This document shows, in pieces, positions 16,731-24,802 of a stretch of DNA of 44,800 nucleotides (position 1 is its first letter; each line of letters starts with the position of its first letter). The stretch spans positions 1 to 44,800 of the forward strand of contig CANGDZ010000024.1 in assembly GCA_947452785.1 (NCBI GenBank), given 5' to 3'. The position numbers were made by a program, and so were the translations under genes. The notes below the pieces were generated by a model. It was not told the DNA's origin. It did no database searches and saw only the letters and a list, made by a program, of their open reading frames with translations. The DNA is from Comamonadaceae bacterium. Its GTDB lineage: Bacteria; Pseudomonadota; Gammaproteobacteria; Burkholderiales; Burkholderiaceae_C.

Positions 16731-17924
16731 ATGTCAGCTCAGCAGCGCGCAGTCCACGTCGTCGGCGTGGGAATGATCCCCTTCACCAAACCCGGTGCCA
16801 GTGAGTCCTACAACACCATGGGGGCTCGAGCGGCGCAGCTGGCGCTGGACGATGCCGGCGTGCCCTACGAATTGGTGCAGCAAGCCTATGTCGGCTACGT
16901 CTATGGCGACTCTACCGCCGGGCAAGCAGCGATCTATGGCGTGGGCCTGACGGGTATACCGGTCTTCAACCTGAACAACAACTGCTCCACCGGCTCCAGC
17001 GCGTTGTTCTTGGCGCGCCAAGCGGTTGAAAGCGGCATGGTCGAATGCGCCATTGCCCTGGGCTTTGAGCAAATGGTGCCTGGCGCGCTCAAGGGCGCTT
17101 ATGACGACAGGCCTTCGCCCATGACCCGCTTTGCCCAGGCCATGACCGATCACCAAGGCTACGAGCCCAACGCACCGCGTGCGGCACAGTTTTTTGGCGG
17201 TGCAGGCTTGGATTACATCAAGCAATACGGCATTCGCCCAGATACGTTTGGCCGCATTTCGGTCAAAGCCCGTCAGCATGCGGCGCGCAACCCGATGGCG
17301 GTGTTTCGCCAAACCCTGACCTTGGAAGAGGTCATGGCTTCGCCCACCGTCTTTGGCCCTTTGACGCGCTACCAGTGCTGCCCACCCACTTGCGGTGCGG
17401 CCGCGGCGATTGTGTGCTCGGCCGAATTTGCCAAGAAACACAAACTGGACATGAGAGTGGTGATTGCCGCCCAGGCCATGACCACCGACACGGCCAGCAC
17501 CTTTGACAGCGACGACATGCGCCGGGTCGTGGGCTACGACATGACGGCCAATGCGGCCAAACAGGTGTACGAAGCCGCGGGCATTGGCCCCGAAGACCTG
17601 GATGTGGTCGAATTACACGACTGCTTCACCGCCAACGAACTCCTCACTTACGAAGGTTTGGGACTGACGCCAGAAGGCACGGCCGAGAAGTTCATTTTGG
17701 ACGGCGACAACACCTACGGCGGGCGCATCGTGACCAACCCCTCGGGTGGCCTGCTGTCCAAAGGCCACCCGCTGGGCGCCACTGGCTTGGCGCAATGCGC
17801 CGAGTTGGTCTGGCAGTTGCGCGGTGAGGCCGATCAGCGCCAAGTCGACGGCGCAAGGCTGGCGCTGCAACACAACCTAGGGTTGGGCGGGGCCTGCGTG
17901 GTCACGCTGTACCAAAAATTATGA
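16731..17924 (+). CDS. SCP-x/lipid-transfer-type thiolase
   Basis: A 397-residue thiolase. The nucleophile is Cys85 in LNNNCSTGSSAL; His296 is in VVELHDCFT and His346 in SKGHPLGATG; Cys389 lies in the C-terminal GLGGACV. All catalytic positions of a degradative thiolase are therefore present. The sequence type (NNNCSTGSSAL, HDCFTANELLTYEGLGL) is that of SCP-x and bacterial lipid-transfer-protein thiolases, which release acetyl- or propionyl-CoA from bulky or branched 3-oxoacyl-CoA. AAAGGAATT precedes the ATG. It opens the second operon of the island; its stop overlaps the next MaoC-type gene by ATGA. Confidence 0.92.
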   Translation: MSAQQRAVHVVGVGMIPFTKPGASESYNTMGARAAQLALDDAGVPYELVQQAYVGYVYGDSTAGQAAIYGVGLTGIPVFNLNNNCSTGSSALFLARQAVESGMVECAIALGFEQMVPGALKGAYDDRPSPMTRFAQAMTDHQGYEPNAPRAAQFFGGAGLDYIKQYGIRPDTFGRISVKARQHAARNPMAVFRQTLTLEEVMASPTVFGPLTRYQCCPPTCGAAAAIVCSAEFAKKHKLDMRVVIAAQAMTTDTASTFDSDDMRRVVGYDMTANAAKQVYEAAGIGPEDLDVVELHDCFTANELLTYEGLGLTPEGTAEKFILDGDNTYGGRIVTNPSGGLLSKGHPLGATGLAQCAELVWQLRGEADQRQVDGARLALQHNLGLGGACVVTLYQKL

Positions 17925-18364
17925 TCGACCACCAATACATCGGCCACACCATGCCCGCTTTTGAAGTGGCGGTGGAGGCTGGGCGCTTGCGCTTTTTCGC
18001 CAAGGCCACAGGCCAAACCGATCCGCTCTACCTGGACGATGCGGCCGCCCGCGCCGCTGGCCACCCTGGGTTACCGGTGCCACCCACTTTCTTGTTTTGT
18101 CTGGAGATGGAGTCGCCCGACCCGGCCGCCATCCGCAACCTGCTGGGCATGGATTACCGCCGCTTGTTGCATGGCGAGCAGGGCTTTACCTACCACCGCA
18201 TGGTGCACGCCGGCGATGTGCTGCGCTTTGAACAACGCATTGCAGACATCTACGACAAAAAAAACGGCGCACTGGAGTTTGTCGAGCGCATCACCCGTAT
18301 CACCAATCAACGCGGTGAACATGTGGCCGATTTGCGCGCCGTGACTGTTTTGCGAAATGCCTGA
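17921..18364 (+). CDS. MaoC-type dehydratase, N-terminal (FAS1-like) half
   Basis: A 147-residue single-hotdog protein of the MaoC N-terminal/FAS1-like dehydratase type. It begins with an IGH motif (MIDHQYIGHTMPAFEVAVEAGRL) and has TDPLYLDDAAARAAGHPGLPVPPTF, the usual start of the hotdog helix, but lacks the catalytic D-x4-H of R-hydratases. In actinobacterial sterol degradation and in HadAB systems such a non-catalytic half pairs with a catalytic MaoC half. The catalytic half here is the next gene, so the two probably make a heterodimeric 2-enoyl-CoA hydratase that acts on bulky substrates. The start overlaps the thiolase stop by 4 bp. Confidence 0.87.
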   Translation: MIDHQYIGHTMPAFEVAVEAGRLRFFAKATGQTDPLYLDDAAARAAGHPGLPVPPTFLFCLEMESPDPAAIRNLLGMDYRRLLHGEQGFTYHRMVHAGDVLRFEQRIADIYDKKNGALEFVERITRITNQRGEHVADLRAVTVLRNA

Positions 18365-18374
18365 GGCCACCACC

Positions 18375-18800
18375 ATGTCCACTCCACTCCCTTCATTTCA
18401 GGACTTGGCCGTCGGCGATGCGATTCCGCCCATGACCTTGCCGGCTTTGTCGCGCTTGACGCTGGCGCTGTATTGCGGCGCTTCGGGCGACCACAACCCG
18501 ATCCATGTCGACTCCGATTTCGCGCGCAGTGCCGGCATGCCCGATGTGTTTGCTCACGGCATGCTGTCCATGGCTTGGCTTGCGCGTGCCTTGACCAACT
18601 GGGTGCCGCAAAGTGCGATTCGCGCCTACAGCGTGCGCTTTGCGGCCATCACCCAGGTCGGCGAAAGTATCACCTGCGCAGGCGTGGTGACCGAAAAATT
18701 CGAGATCGACGGCGAACACCGGATTCGCTTGTCGCTGACCACGGCCAACGCCCAAGGCCAAATCAAACTGGCCGGCGATGCCGTCGTGGCTTGGCCTTGA
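18375..18800 (+). CDS. MaoC-type enoyl-CoA hydratase, catalytic half
   Basis: A 141-residue hotdog protein with the hydratase-2 motif GASGDHNPIHVD, in which Asp39 and His44 are the catalytic pair, followed by FAHGMLSMAW. It adds water to trans-2-enoyl-CoA to give the (R)-3-hydroxyacyl-CoA, which suits the SDR-type dehydrogenases downstream. I choose the ATG at 18375, with GAGG (18363-18366) eight bases upstream; an ATG at 18357 overlaps the preceding stop and is the alternative. Likely partner: the FAS1-like half encoded just before it. Confidence 0.88.
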   Translation: MSTPLPSFQDLAVGDAIPPMTLPALSRLTLALYCGASGDHNPIHVDSDFARSAGMPDVFAHGMLSMAWLARALTNWVPQSAIRAYSVRFAAITQVGESITCAGVVTEKFEIDGEHRIRLSLTTANAQGQIKLAGDAVVAWP

Positions 18801-18823
18801 CACATATTTGAAAAGGAATTCCC

Positions 18824-19651
18824 ATGACTCGCAAACTTGAAGGCAAAGTGGCCTTGGTCTCCGGCTCCGGCCGCGGCATTGGCCGTGAAATCGCGCTCAA
18901 ACTCGCCAGCGAAGGTGCGCGCGTGGTCATCAACGACCTGGACGCTGAACCGGCGCAGCTCACGGTAAAAGAGGTGTTGGCGGCAGGCGGTCAGGCGGTG
19001 GCCTGCATTGGCAGTGTCACCGAGTCTGATTTCGGCGATCATTTTGTCAAGACCGCCCTGGAGTCGTTTGGCGGCATCGACATCATCGTCAACAACGCGG
19101 GTTACACCTGGGACAACGTGATCCAAAAGATGACCGACGATCAGTGGGAGGACATCTTGGCGGTACACCTGACCGCGCCTTTTCGCATCCTGCGCGCAGC
19201 AGCGCCTTTCATCCGCGACGCGGCCAAGCGCGAGGCCGATGCGGACAAGCCGGTGTTTCGCAAAGTGGTCAATATTTCGTCGACCTCCGGCGTGTATGGC
19301 AACGCAGGCCAAGCCAACTACGCCACGGCCAAGGCCGGCATCAACGGCTTGACCAAGGCCATGGCCAAAGAATGGGGCCGCTACAAAGTGAACGTGAACA
19401 GCGTGGCCTTTGGCCTGATCATGACGCGCTTGACGCAACCACTCACGGCGGGCAACGCCAGTGTGGACATCGGCGGGCGCACCATCGCCGTGGGCGTGCA
19501 GCCGGACCGTTTGAAGGCCGCTGAAGCCACGATTCCGCTCGGCCGTGGCGGTACACCCGAAGAGGCTGCGGGTGCTGTCTACATGTTCTGCATTCCTGAA
19601 TCCAATTACGTCAGCGGCCAGGTCTTGGTCTGCGGCGGCGGTCGGCCTTGA
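18824..19651 (+). CDS. SDR-family 3-hydroxyacyl-CoA dehydrogenase-like protein
   Basis: A 275-residue classical SDR preceded by AAAAGGAATT. The cofactor site is SGSGRGIG (13-20), Asp38-Asp40 after the second strand favour NAD+, NNAG is at 90-93, and the catalytic set is Ser152/153, Tyr166 and Lys170 (YATAK). The pattern ISSTSGVYGNAGQANY is typical of FabG-like and multifunctional-enzyme-2 (R)-3-hydroxyacyl-CoA dehydrogenases. After the MaoC hydratase, the expected reaction is oxidation of the (R)-3-hydroxyacyl-CoA to 3-oxoacyl-CoA for the thiolase at 16731. The TGA overlaps an in-frame TTG of the next gene. Confidence 0.88.
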   Translation: MTRKLEGKVALVSGSGRGIGREIALKLASEGARVVINDLDAEPAQLTVKEVLAAGGQAVACIGSVTESDFGDHFVKTALESFGGIDIIVNNAGYTWDNVIQKMTDDQWEDILAVHLTAPFRILRAAAPFIRDAAKREADADKPVFRKVVNISSTSGVYGNAGQANYATAKAGINGLTKAMAKEWGRYKVNVNSVAFGLIMTRLTQPLTAGNASVDIGGRTIAVGVQPDRLKAAEATIPLGRGGTPEEAAGAVYMFCIPESNYVSGQVLVCGGGRP

Positions 19652-19659
19652 GCGCGGTC

Positions 19660-20811
19660 ATGGAAAGCGTACTGACCTTTCCCCGCACTGTGTTTCGTGA
19701 AGACCATGAAATGCTGCGTGAGACGATGCGTCGTTTTTTAGAGCGCGAATGCAAACCCCGCCAAGCCCAATGGGACCAAGACGGCAAGGTGGACCGCGAG
19801 ACCTGGCTCAAAGCTGGGCGCGAAGGATTGCTATGCACCACCCTGGACCCTGAATGGGGTGGGGCGGGAGGGGACTTTGGTCATGCCGCTGTGATCGTGG
19901 AAGAGATCGGCCGCTCCGGCGTGGCCGGTTTGGGCTTTGGCTTGCATTCGGATGTGGTGGCGCCTTACATTGCACGCTTGGGCACCCCTGCGCAAAAGCA
20001 ACGCTGGTTGCCTTTGTGCGCCACCGGTGAAATGATCCTGGCGATTGCCATGAGCGAGCCGGGTGCCGGTAGCGATCTGAAAGCGATTCGAACCACGGCC
20101 CGGCGCGAGGGCGACGAGTACGTCATCAGTGGCGCCAAGACGTTCATCTCCAACGGACTGAACTGTGATCTGGTGGTGGTGGTGGCCAAGACCGAACCCG
20201 AGTTGGGCGCCAAAGGCGTATCGCTGATTTTGGTCGAGGCGGATCGGGCTGGTTTTCGCAAGGGGCGCAAGCTGGACAAAATGGGCCAGCAAGCCGCCGA
20301 CACCGCCGAGCTTTTCTTTGACGATGTGCGAGTGCCGGTCAGCAATCTCTTGGGCGAAGAAAACAAGGGCTTCGGATATTTGATGCAGGAGCTGGCGCAA
20401 GAACGTTTTGTCATCGCGCTGGGTGCGGCCGCCAAGATGGAAGCCATGCTGGACGAGACCATTCGTTACACCAAAGAGCGTGTGGTGTTTGGTAAGCCCT
20501 TGTTTGATTTTCAGAACACCCGTTTCAAGCTGGCTGAGATCAAAGTCCGAACCACCGCCGTGCGCATGATGGTGGACCAGTATCTGAGCGAACACCTGCG
20601 CCGCAGACTGACTGTGGAAGAAGGGGCGATGGCCAAGCTATTTTGTACCGAGGAGCTGAGCAAGGCCTTGGATGAATTGCTGCAACTGTATGGCGGCTAT
20701 GGCTACATGATGGAATACCCCATCACGCGCGCCTATGTGGACTCAAGGGTGTACCGCATTTATGGTGGCACCAGCGAAGTGATGAAAGAATTGATCTCGC
20801 GAAAACTCTGA
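19660..20811 (+). CDS. Acyl-CoA dehydrogenase (first of three)
   Basis: A 383-residue flavoprotein that should oxidise an acyl-CoA to the 2-enoyl-CoA and pass electrons to ETF. Seen: the FAD-binding AIAMSEPGAGSDLKAIRTTA, the middle beta-domain, ERVVFGKPLFDFQNTRFKLAEI, and the C-terminal LYGGYGYMMEYPITRAYVDS and YRIYGGTSEVMKELI. At the Glu position of the MCAD-type YEGT motif it has Gly369, so the catalytic base must be elsewhere (as in long-chain and isovaleryl-CoA types, on the earlier helix near EAMLDETIRYTKERVVFG). I start at the ATG at 19660; a TTG at 19648 that overlaps the SDR stop is possible. Confidence 0.92.
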   Translation: MESVLTFPRTVFREDHEMLRETMRRFLERECKPRQAQWDQDGKVDRETWLKAGREGLLCTTLDPEWGGAGGDFGHAAVIVEEIGRSGVAGLGFGLHSDVVAPYIARLGTPAQKQRWLPLCATGEMILAIAMSEPGAGSDLKAIRTTARREGDEYVISGAKTFISNGLNCDLVVVVAKTEPELGAKGVSLILVEADRAGFRKGRKLDKMGQQAADTAELFFDDVRVPVSNLLGEENKGFGYLMQELAQERFVIALGAAAKMEAMLDETIRYTKERVVFGKPLFDFQNTRFKLAEIKVRTTAVRMMVDQYLSEHLRRRLTVEEGAMAKLFCTEELSKALDELLQLYGGYGYMMEYPITRAYVDSRVYRIYGGTSEVMKELISRKL

Positions 20812-20813
20812 TC

Positions 20814-22511
20814 ATGTCCACCTTGCACAAAAAACATTGGCCGCCCGGCGTGCCCCATGACCTGCGGGTGCCCCAGGTCACGCTGAATCATTTTGTCGAC
20901 ACTGCAGCGCTGCGCTACCCCGACAAGCCGGCGCTGATTTTTGCCGAACGCGTGATCAGCTACCGCGAACTGCATCAGCAGATTGAAGCGGTAGCGGCCA
21001 CTCTGCAGCAGCGCCTGGGTGTGGCGCATGGCGACCGGGTCTTGCTGATGAGCCAGAACTGCCCGCAGTTTGTCATCGCCTTTTACGCGGTGATGAGATT
21101 GGGCGCTGTGGTGGTGCCGGTCAACCCCATGAGCACCTTGTCAGAGGTGACTTATTTTGCGCACAACAGTGGCGCGCAAGTGGCTTGTGTGGCGCAAGAA
21201 CTTCTGCCGCAAGTGCAAGGCTTGCTTGCGCCGGGTGAGGGCGCTTTACGCGCGGTGCTGGTGCACGCCTACGCCGATGATTTAACCCCCGCAGGTGTGC
21301 AGACCTTGCCCCCCGCGATGCGCTATGCCTTTGGCCCGCTGCAAGGCGAGGGTCTGCATGCGTTTGCCGATGCGCTGGATTTTACTGATCATGTACATGA
21401 CAACGGTGTGCAGTCCAACGACCTGGCCGTCTTGCCCTACACCTCCGGCACCACCGGTCACCCCAAGGGGTGTTGCCACACGCACAGCACGGTGTTGGCT
21501 TCTAATTTGGGCTCGCAGGTCTGGCGAAGCTTGCATGCCGATGCGGTTTTTTTGTGTGTCGCGCCTTTGTTCCACATGCTGGGCATGCAAAACGGCATGA
21601 ACATGCCCATCACCTTAGGGGCTACGGTGGTCATGATGCCGCGCTGGGACGCAGCGCAGGCGGTCGTGCTGGTGGAGCGCTATCGGGTGACTGTGTGGAC
21701 CGCACCACCCGCCATGGTGATTGATTTTTTTGCGCAACCCAGCGCCCAGGAGCGCGACATGTCGAGCCTGGCTTTGTTGTCAGGGGGCGGCGCCGCCATG
21801 CCAGAGGCCGTGGCCCAGATGCTGTTGGAAAAGTTTGGTCTGTCCTACAACGAGGCCTACGGTCTGTCGGAAACGGCGGCATTTTTGCACGCTAATCCGG
21901 TGGCGCGTGGCAAGCGCCAGTGTTTGGGGGTGCCGACCCAAGGGGTCCATTCACGCATCATTGATCCCGAAACTTTGCAGGTGCTGCCCCAAGGCGAGGT
22001 GGGCGAGTTGGTCACACGCGGCGCGCAGGTCATGCAAGGCTACTGGCAAAACCCCGAGGCAGACCGGTCGGCCTTTATCGAACTCGATGGCCATCGATAT
22101 TTCAGGACGGGCGATCTGGCGCTGGTCGATGAAGAGGGTTACTTTTTTATGCGCGACCGGCTCAAACGCATGATCAATGCTTCGGGCTTGAAGGTCTGGC
22201 CGGCCGAAGTGGAGAACACCTTGTACAGCCACCCGGCGGTGCACGAGGCCTGCGTGATCTCCGTGCCAGACGCCAAGCGCGGTGAAAACGTGATGGCGCT
22301 GTTGGTGCTCAAGCCTGCGTTCACTGGCCAGGTGAGCGAACAAGACATCATCGACTGGAGTCGCCAGCAGATGGCGGTGTACAAAGCGCCGCGCTTGGTG
22401 CGTTTCATGGACAGCCTGCCCAAGTCGGGCACGGGCAAGATCATGTGGCGCCAGTTGCAAGAAGCAGCGCACGCCCAAATGGGCGCAGATCCCAACAAGG
22501 AAACGGTATGA
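20814..22511 (+). CDS. AMP-forming acyl-CoA synthetase (second of three)
   Basis: A 565-residue ANL enzyme of long-chain fatty-acid-CoA ligase type. Motifs: P-loop PYTSGTTGHPKGCCHTH, NEAYGLSETAAF, YFRTGDLALVDEEGYFFMRD, RLKRMINASGLKVWPAEVE and the C-terminal catalytic Lys in KSGTGKIMWRQL. The length and the PAMVIDFFAQP region agree with medium/long-chain ligases. It starts 2 bp after the acyl-CoA dehydrogenase stop and its stop overlaps the dienoyl-CoA reductase-like gene by ATGA, so it is internal to the operon. A second ligase in one cluster suggests either a second entry acid or re-activation of a pathway intermediate. Confidence 0.93.
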   Translation: MSTLHKKHWPPGVPHDLRVPQVTLNHFVDTAALRYPDKPALIFAERVISYRELHQQIEAVAATLQQRLGVAHGDRVLLMSQNCPQFVIAFYAVMRLGAVVVPVNPMSTLSEVTYFAHNSGAQVACVAQELLPQVQGLLAPGEGALRAVLVHAYADDLTPAGVQTLPPAMRYAFGPLQGEGLHAFADALDFTDHVHDNGVQSNDLAVLPYTSGTTGHPKGCCHTHSTVLASNLGSQVWRSLHADAVFLCVAPLFHMLGMQNGMNMPITLGATVVMMPRWDAAQAVVLVERYRVTVWTAPPAMVIDFFAQPSAQERDMSSLALLSGGGAAMPEAVAQMLLEKFGLSYNEAYGLSETAAFLHANPVARGKRQCLGVPTQGVHSRIIDPETLQVLPQGEVGELVTRGAQVMQGYWQNPEADRSAFIELDGHRYFRTGDLALVDEEGYFFMRDRLKRMINASGLKVWPAEVENTLYSHPAVHEACVISVPDAKRGENVMALLVLKPAFTGQVSEQDIIDWSRQQMAVYKAPRLVRFMDSLPKSGTGKIMWRQLQEAAHAQMGADPNKETV

Positions 22512-23284
22512 ATCTGCCTTTGAGTTTCAAAGACAAATCGGTGTTTGTGGCCGGTGGCAGCAGCGGCATCAATTTGGGCATTACCCTGGCTTTTGCCCAA
22601 GCCGGTGCGCGGGTGGCCATTGCCAGTCGCAGTGCCGAGCGGGTTGCGGGGGCGGTCGAAGCCTTGCGTCAGCATGGCGGTCAGGTCGAGGGTTATAGCG
22701 CCGACGTGCGTGACCCCGACGCGATTGCGGCGGTGTTGCAGCAAGCGCGCGAGGCCATTGGGCCTTTTGATGTGCTGGTCTCCGGCGCTGCAGGCAACTT
22801 TGTGGCCCCCGCGCTGGGCATGTCGGCCAAGGGTTTCAAGACGGTGGTGGACATTGATCTGAATGGCACTTTCCATGTGCTGCGCGCTGGCTTTGAGCAC
22901 CTGAACCGTCCGGGCGCTTGTGTGCTCAATATCTCGGCGCCCCAGGCTTTCAATCCCACCAAATTTCAGGCTCATGTGTGCGCGGCCAAAGCCGGTGTGG
23001 ACATGTTGACCCGGGTGCTCGCCATGGAGTGGGGGCCAGAAGGGGTGCGGGTCAACTCGATCGTGCCCGGCCCCATTGGCGGTACCGAAGGCATACGCCG
23101 CCTGGCGCCGACCCCTGAAGCGGTGCAACGCATGACCGACTCGGTGCCTTTGCAGCGCATGGGCCGTGTCCAGGAGATCGCCGATATGGCTTTGTTTCTG
23201 GCCTCATCTTATGCCAGCTTTGTTACCGGCGCCATCATTCCTGTGGACGGCGGCAGTTCGCTGGCCGGCGGGCGTGATTATTAA
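22508..23284 (+). CDS. 2,4-dienoyl-CoA reductase-type SDR
   Basis: A 258-residue SDR whose sequence follows mammalian peroxisomal/mitochondrial 2,4-dienoyl-CoA reductases, not FabG. It has AGGSSGINLG at 15-24, GAAGNFVAP at 93-101 (compare the AAGNF of DECR), DIDLNGTFHVL, and AMEWGPEGVRVNS followed by PGPIGGTEGIRRL. The canonical YxxxK is broken: Lys161 is present but the residue four before it is Val157, which is also true of the DECR group, where the catalytic Tyr comes from elsewhere. The predicted reaction is NADPH-dependent reduction of 2,4-dienoyl-CoA to 3-enoyl-CoA, needed for acids with even-numbered double bonds. ATG at 22508 overlaps the ligase stop. Confidence 0.85.
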   Translation: MNLPLSFKDKSVFVAGGSSGINLGITLAFAQAGARVAIASRSAERVAGAVEALRQHGGQVEGYSADVRDPDAIAAVLQQAREAIGPFDVLVSGAAGNFVAPALGMSAKGFKTVVDIDLNGTFHVLRAGFEHLNRPGACVLNISAPQAFNPTKFQAHVCAAKAGVDMLTRVLAMEWGPEGVRVNSIVPGPIGGTEGIRRLAPTPEAVQRMTDSVPLQRMGRVQEIADMALFLASSYASFVTGAIIPVDGGSSLAGGRDY

Positions 23285-23451
23285 GGGGCCTTTTCATGAG
23301 CGCAAATGGGAACCATGGGGCGCCCTGCATGCGGCCATGCGAACTGCGCGACACACGGTCCTGCCCTTGCCGGATATGCTGAATGCACAGGCCAGTGCCC
23401 AAGGCCCGGACGGCCGTTAAAGACGATCACACATTACAGGAGTTATTTCAC

Positions 23452-24372
23452 ATGAGTACAACAGGTTTGGTGCATAACAAGGTGGTGGTGGTCACCGGTG
23501 CCGGGGGCGGCATTGGTCGCGACATTGCGCTGGCCATGGCGCGCGAGGGCGCCAAGCTGGTGGTCAATGACATCGGTGCCTCTGTGTCGGGGGAGGGCCT
23601 GGACGTGGGTCCCGCTCAACGCGTGGTCGCAGAAATCGAGGCCTTGGGCGGCGCTGCTGTGGCCAACACCGACAGCGTGTCCGACCCTTTGAGTGCGGCG
23701 CGCATCATCCAAACGGCGATGGATCACTTTGGCCGCATCGATGTGGTGGTGAACAACGCCGGTATTTTGCGTGACCGCTTCTTCCACAAAATGAGTGTGG
23801 ACGAATGGGACGCGGTCCTCAAGGTGCACCTGTATGGTGGCTTTTATGTGAGCCGCGCGGCAGCCCCGCATTTCAAGGAGCAAGAAAGTGGCAACTTCAT
23901 TCACATGACGTCCACCTCGGGTTTGGTGGGTAACTTTGGTCAAGCCAATTACTCGGCCGCCAAGTTGGGCATCACGGCCTTGTCCAAATCGATTGCGCTC
24001 GATATGCGTAAATTCAATGTGCGCTCGAACTGCATCGCGCCCTTTGCCTGGAGCCGCATGATCGGCTCGATCCCCACCGATACCCCTGAAGAGCAGGCCC
24101 GTGTCGATCGCATCAAGCAAATGACACCGGCCAAGATCGCACCTTTGGCGGTGGCCCTGGCCAGTGACGCCTCGGCCCATGTCAATGCACAGGTTTTTGC
24201 CGTTCGCAACAACGAAATCTTTTTGATGAGCCAACCCCGACCCATTCGCTCGGTGCACCGCAGTGAAGGCTGGACGCCTCAGTCCGTGTTGGACCAGGCC
24301 ATGCCTGCCCTGAAGTCGAGCTTTTTCGATTTGGAGCGTTCCGGCGACGTGTTCAGTTGGGACCCGATTTGA
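23452..24372 (+). CDS. MFE-2-like (R)-3-hydroxyacyl-CoA dehydrogenase (SDR)
   Basis: A 306-residue SDR with the features of the dehydrogenase part of peroxisomal multifunctional enzyme 2. These are TGAGGGIG at 15-22, VVNDIGASVSGEG after the second strand, NNAGILRDRFFHKM at 101-114, TSTSGLVGNFGQANYSAAK with Tyr167 and Lys171, and a longer C-terminal tail (about 50 residues after the core) that in MFE-2 leads into the next domain. The predicted substrate is a (R)-3-hydroxyacyl-CoA. GGAG lies nine bases upstream of the ATG at 23452; the preceding 167 bp hold no other gene, so a separate promoter is possible. It is followed after 25 bp by the DUF35/thiolase-like pair. Confidence 0.87.
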   Translation: MSTTGLVHNKVVVVTGAGGGIGRDIALAMAREGAKLVVNDIGASVSGEGLDVGPAQRVVAEIEALGGAAVANTDSVSDPLSAARIIQTAMDHFGRIDVVVNNAGILRDRFFHKMSVDEWDAVLKVHLYGGFYVSRAAAPHFKEQESGNFIHMTSTSGLVGNFGQANYSAAKLGITALSKSIALDMRKFNVRSNCIAPFAWSRMIGSIPTDTPEEQARVDRIKQMTPAKIAPLAVALASDASAHVNAQVFAVRNNEIFLMSQPRPIRSVHRSEGWTPQSVLDQAMPALKSSFFDLERSGDVFSWDPI

Positions 24373-24397
24373 TCACCGACTTGTTTGAAAGCACACC

Positions 24398-24802
24398 ATG
24401 AGTACCTCACGCACAAACCCGGCCGAGTTGGGCACGCTGGCGCAGCATCAAGCCCAGCTGAGCCAAGGGCAATTTCAAATTCAAAAGTGTCAGGCTTGCG
24501 GCCGGCACATTTATTTTCCGCGTGAGATCTGTCCGCATTGCGGCAGCGATGAGGTGGCCTTCGTCACCCCCAGCGGTCTGGGCACGGTCTACGCCGTGAC
24601 CACGGTACGGCGCAAGCCCGCTGAAGGCGGCGATTACAACGTCAGCCTGATTGACCTGGACGAGGGTCTGCGCCTGATGAGCCGCGTCACCGATGTGCCG
24701 CCCGAAGGTGTTCACATTGCGCAGCGCGTCAAAGCCCATGTGGTCGTGACCGAAGGTCGTGGCGTGGTGATGTTTACCGCCTTGAATGGAGTGGCGCCAT
24801 GA
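24398..24802 (+). CDS. Zn-ribbon/OB-fold (DUF35) protein, partner of the thiolase-like protein
   Basis: A 134-residue DUF35 protein. The zinc ribbon is Cys31-x2-Cys34 (CQACGRHIYFPREICPHCGS) with Cys45-x2-Cys48, followed by an OB-fold (GTVYAVTTVRRKP, then YNVSLIDLDEGLRLMSRV). DUF35 proteins form complexes with thiolase-like proteins; in steroid side-chain degradation the ChsH2 DUF35 domain is needed by the Ltp2 aldolase. The stop overlaps the next start by ATGA (24799-24802), so the pair is translationally coupled, which supports a complex of the two products. Confidence 0.88.
   Translation: MSTSRTNPAELGTLAQHQAQLSQGQFQIQKCQACGRHIYFPREICPHCGSDEVAFVTPSGLGTVYAVTTVRRKPAEGGDYNVSLIDLDEGLRLMSRVTDVPPEGVHIAQRVKAHVVVTEGRGVVMFTALNGVAP

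Noticed and set aside
22139..23128. Antisense open frame of 329 codons over the ligase and dienoyl reductase genes
   Set aside because: Overlaps two well-supported genes; composition is that of a reverse-strand shadow in high-GC DNA.
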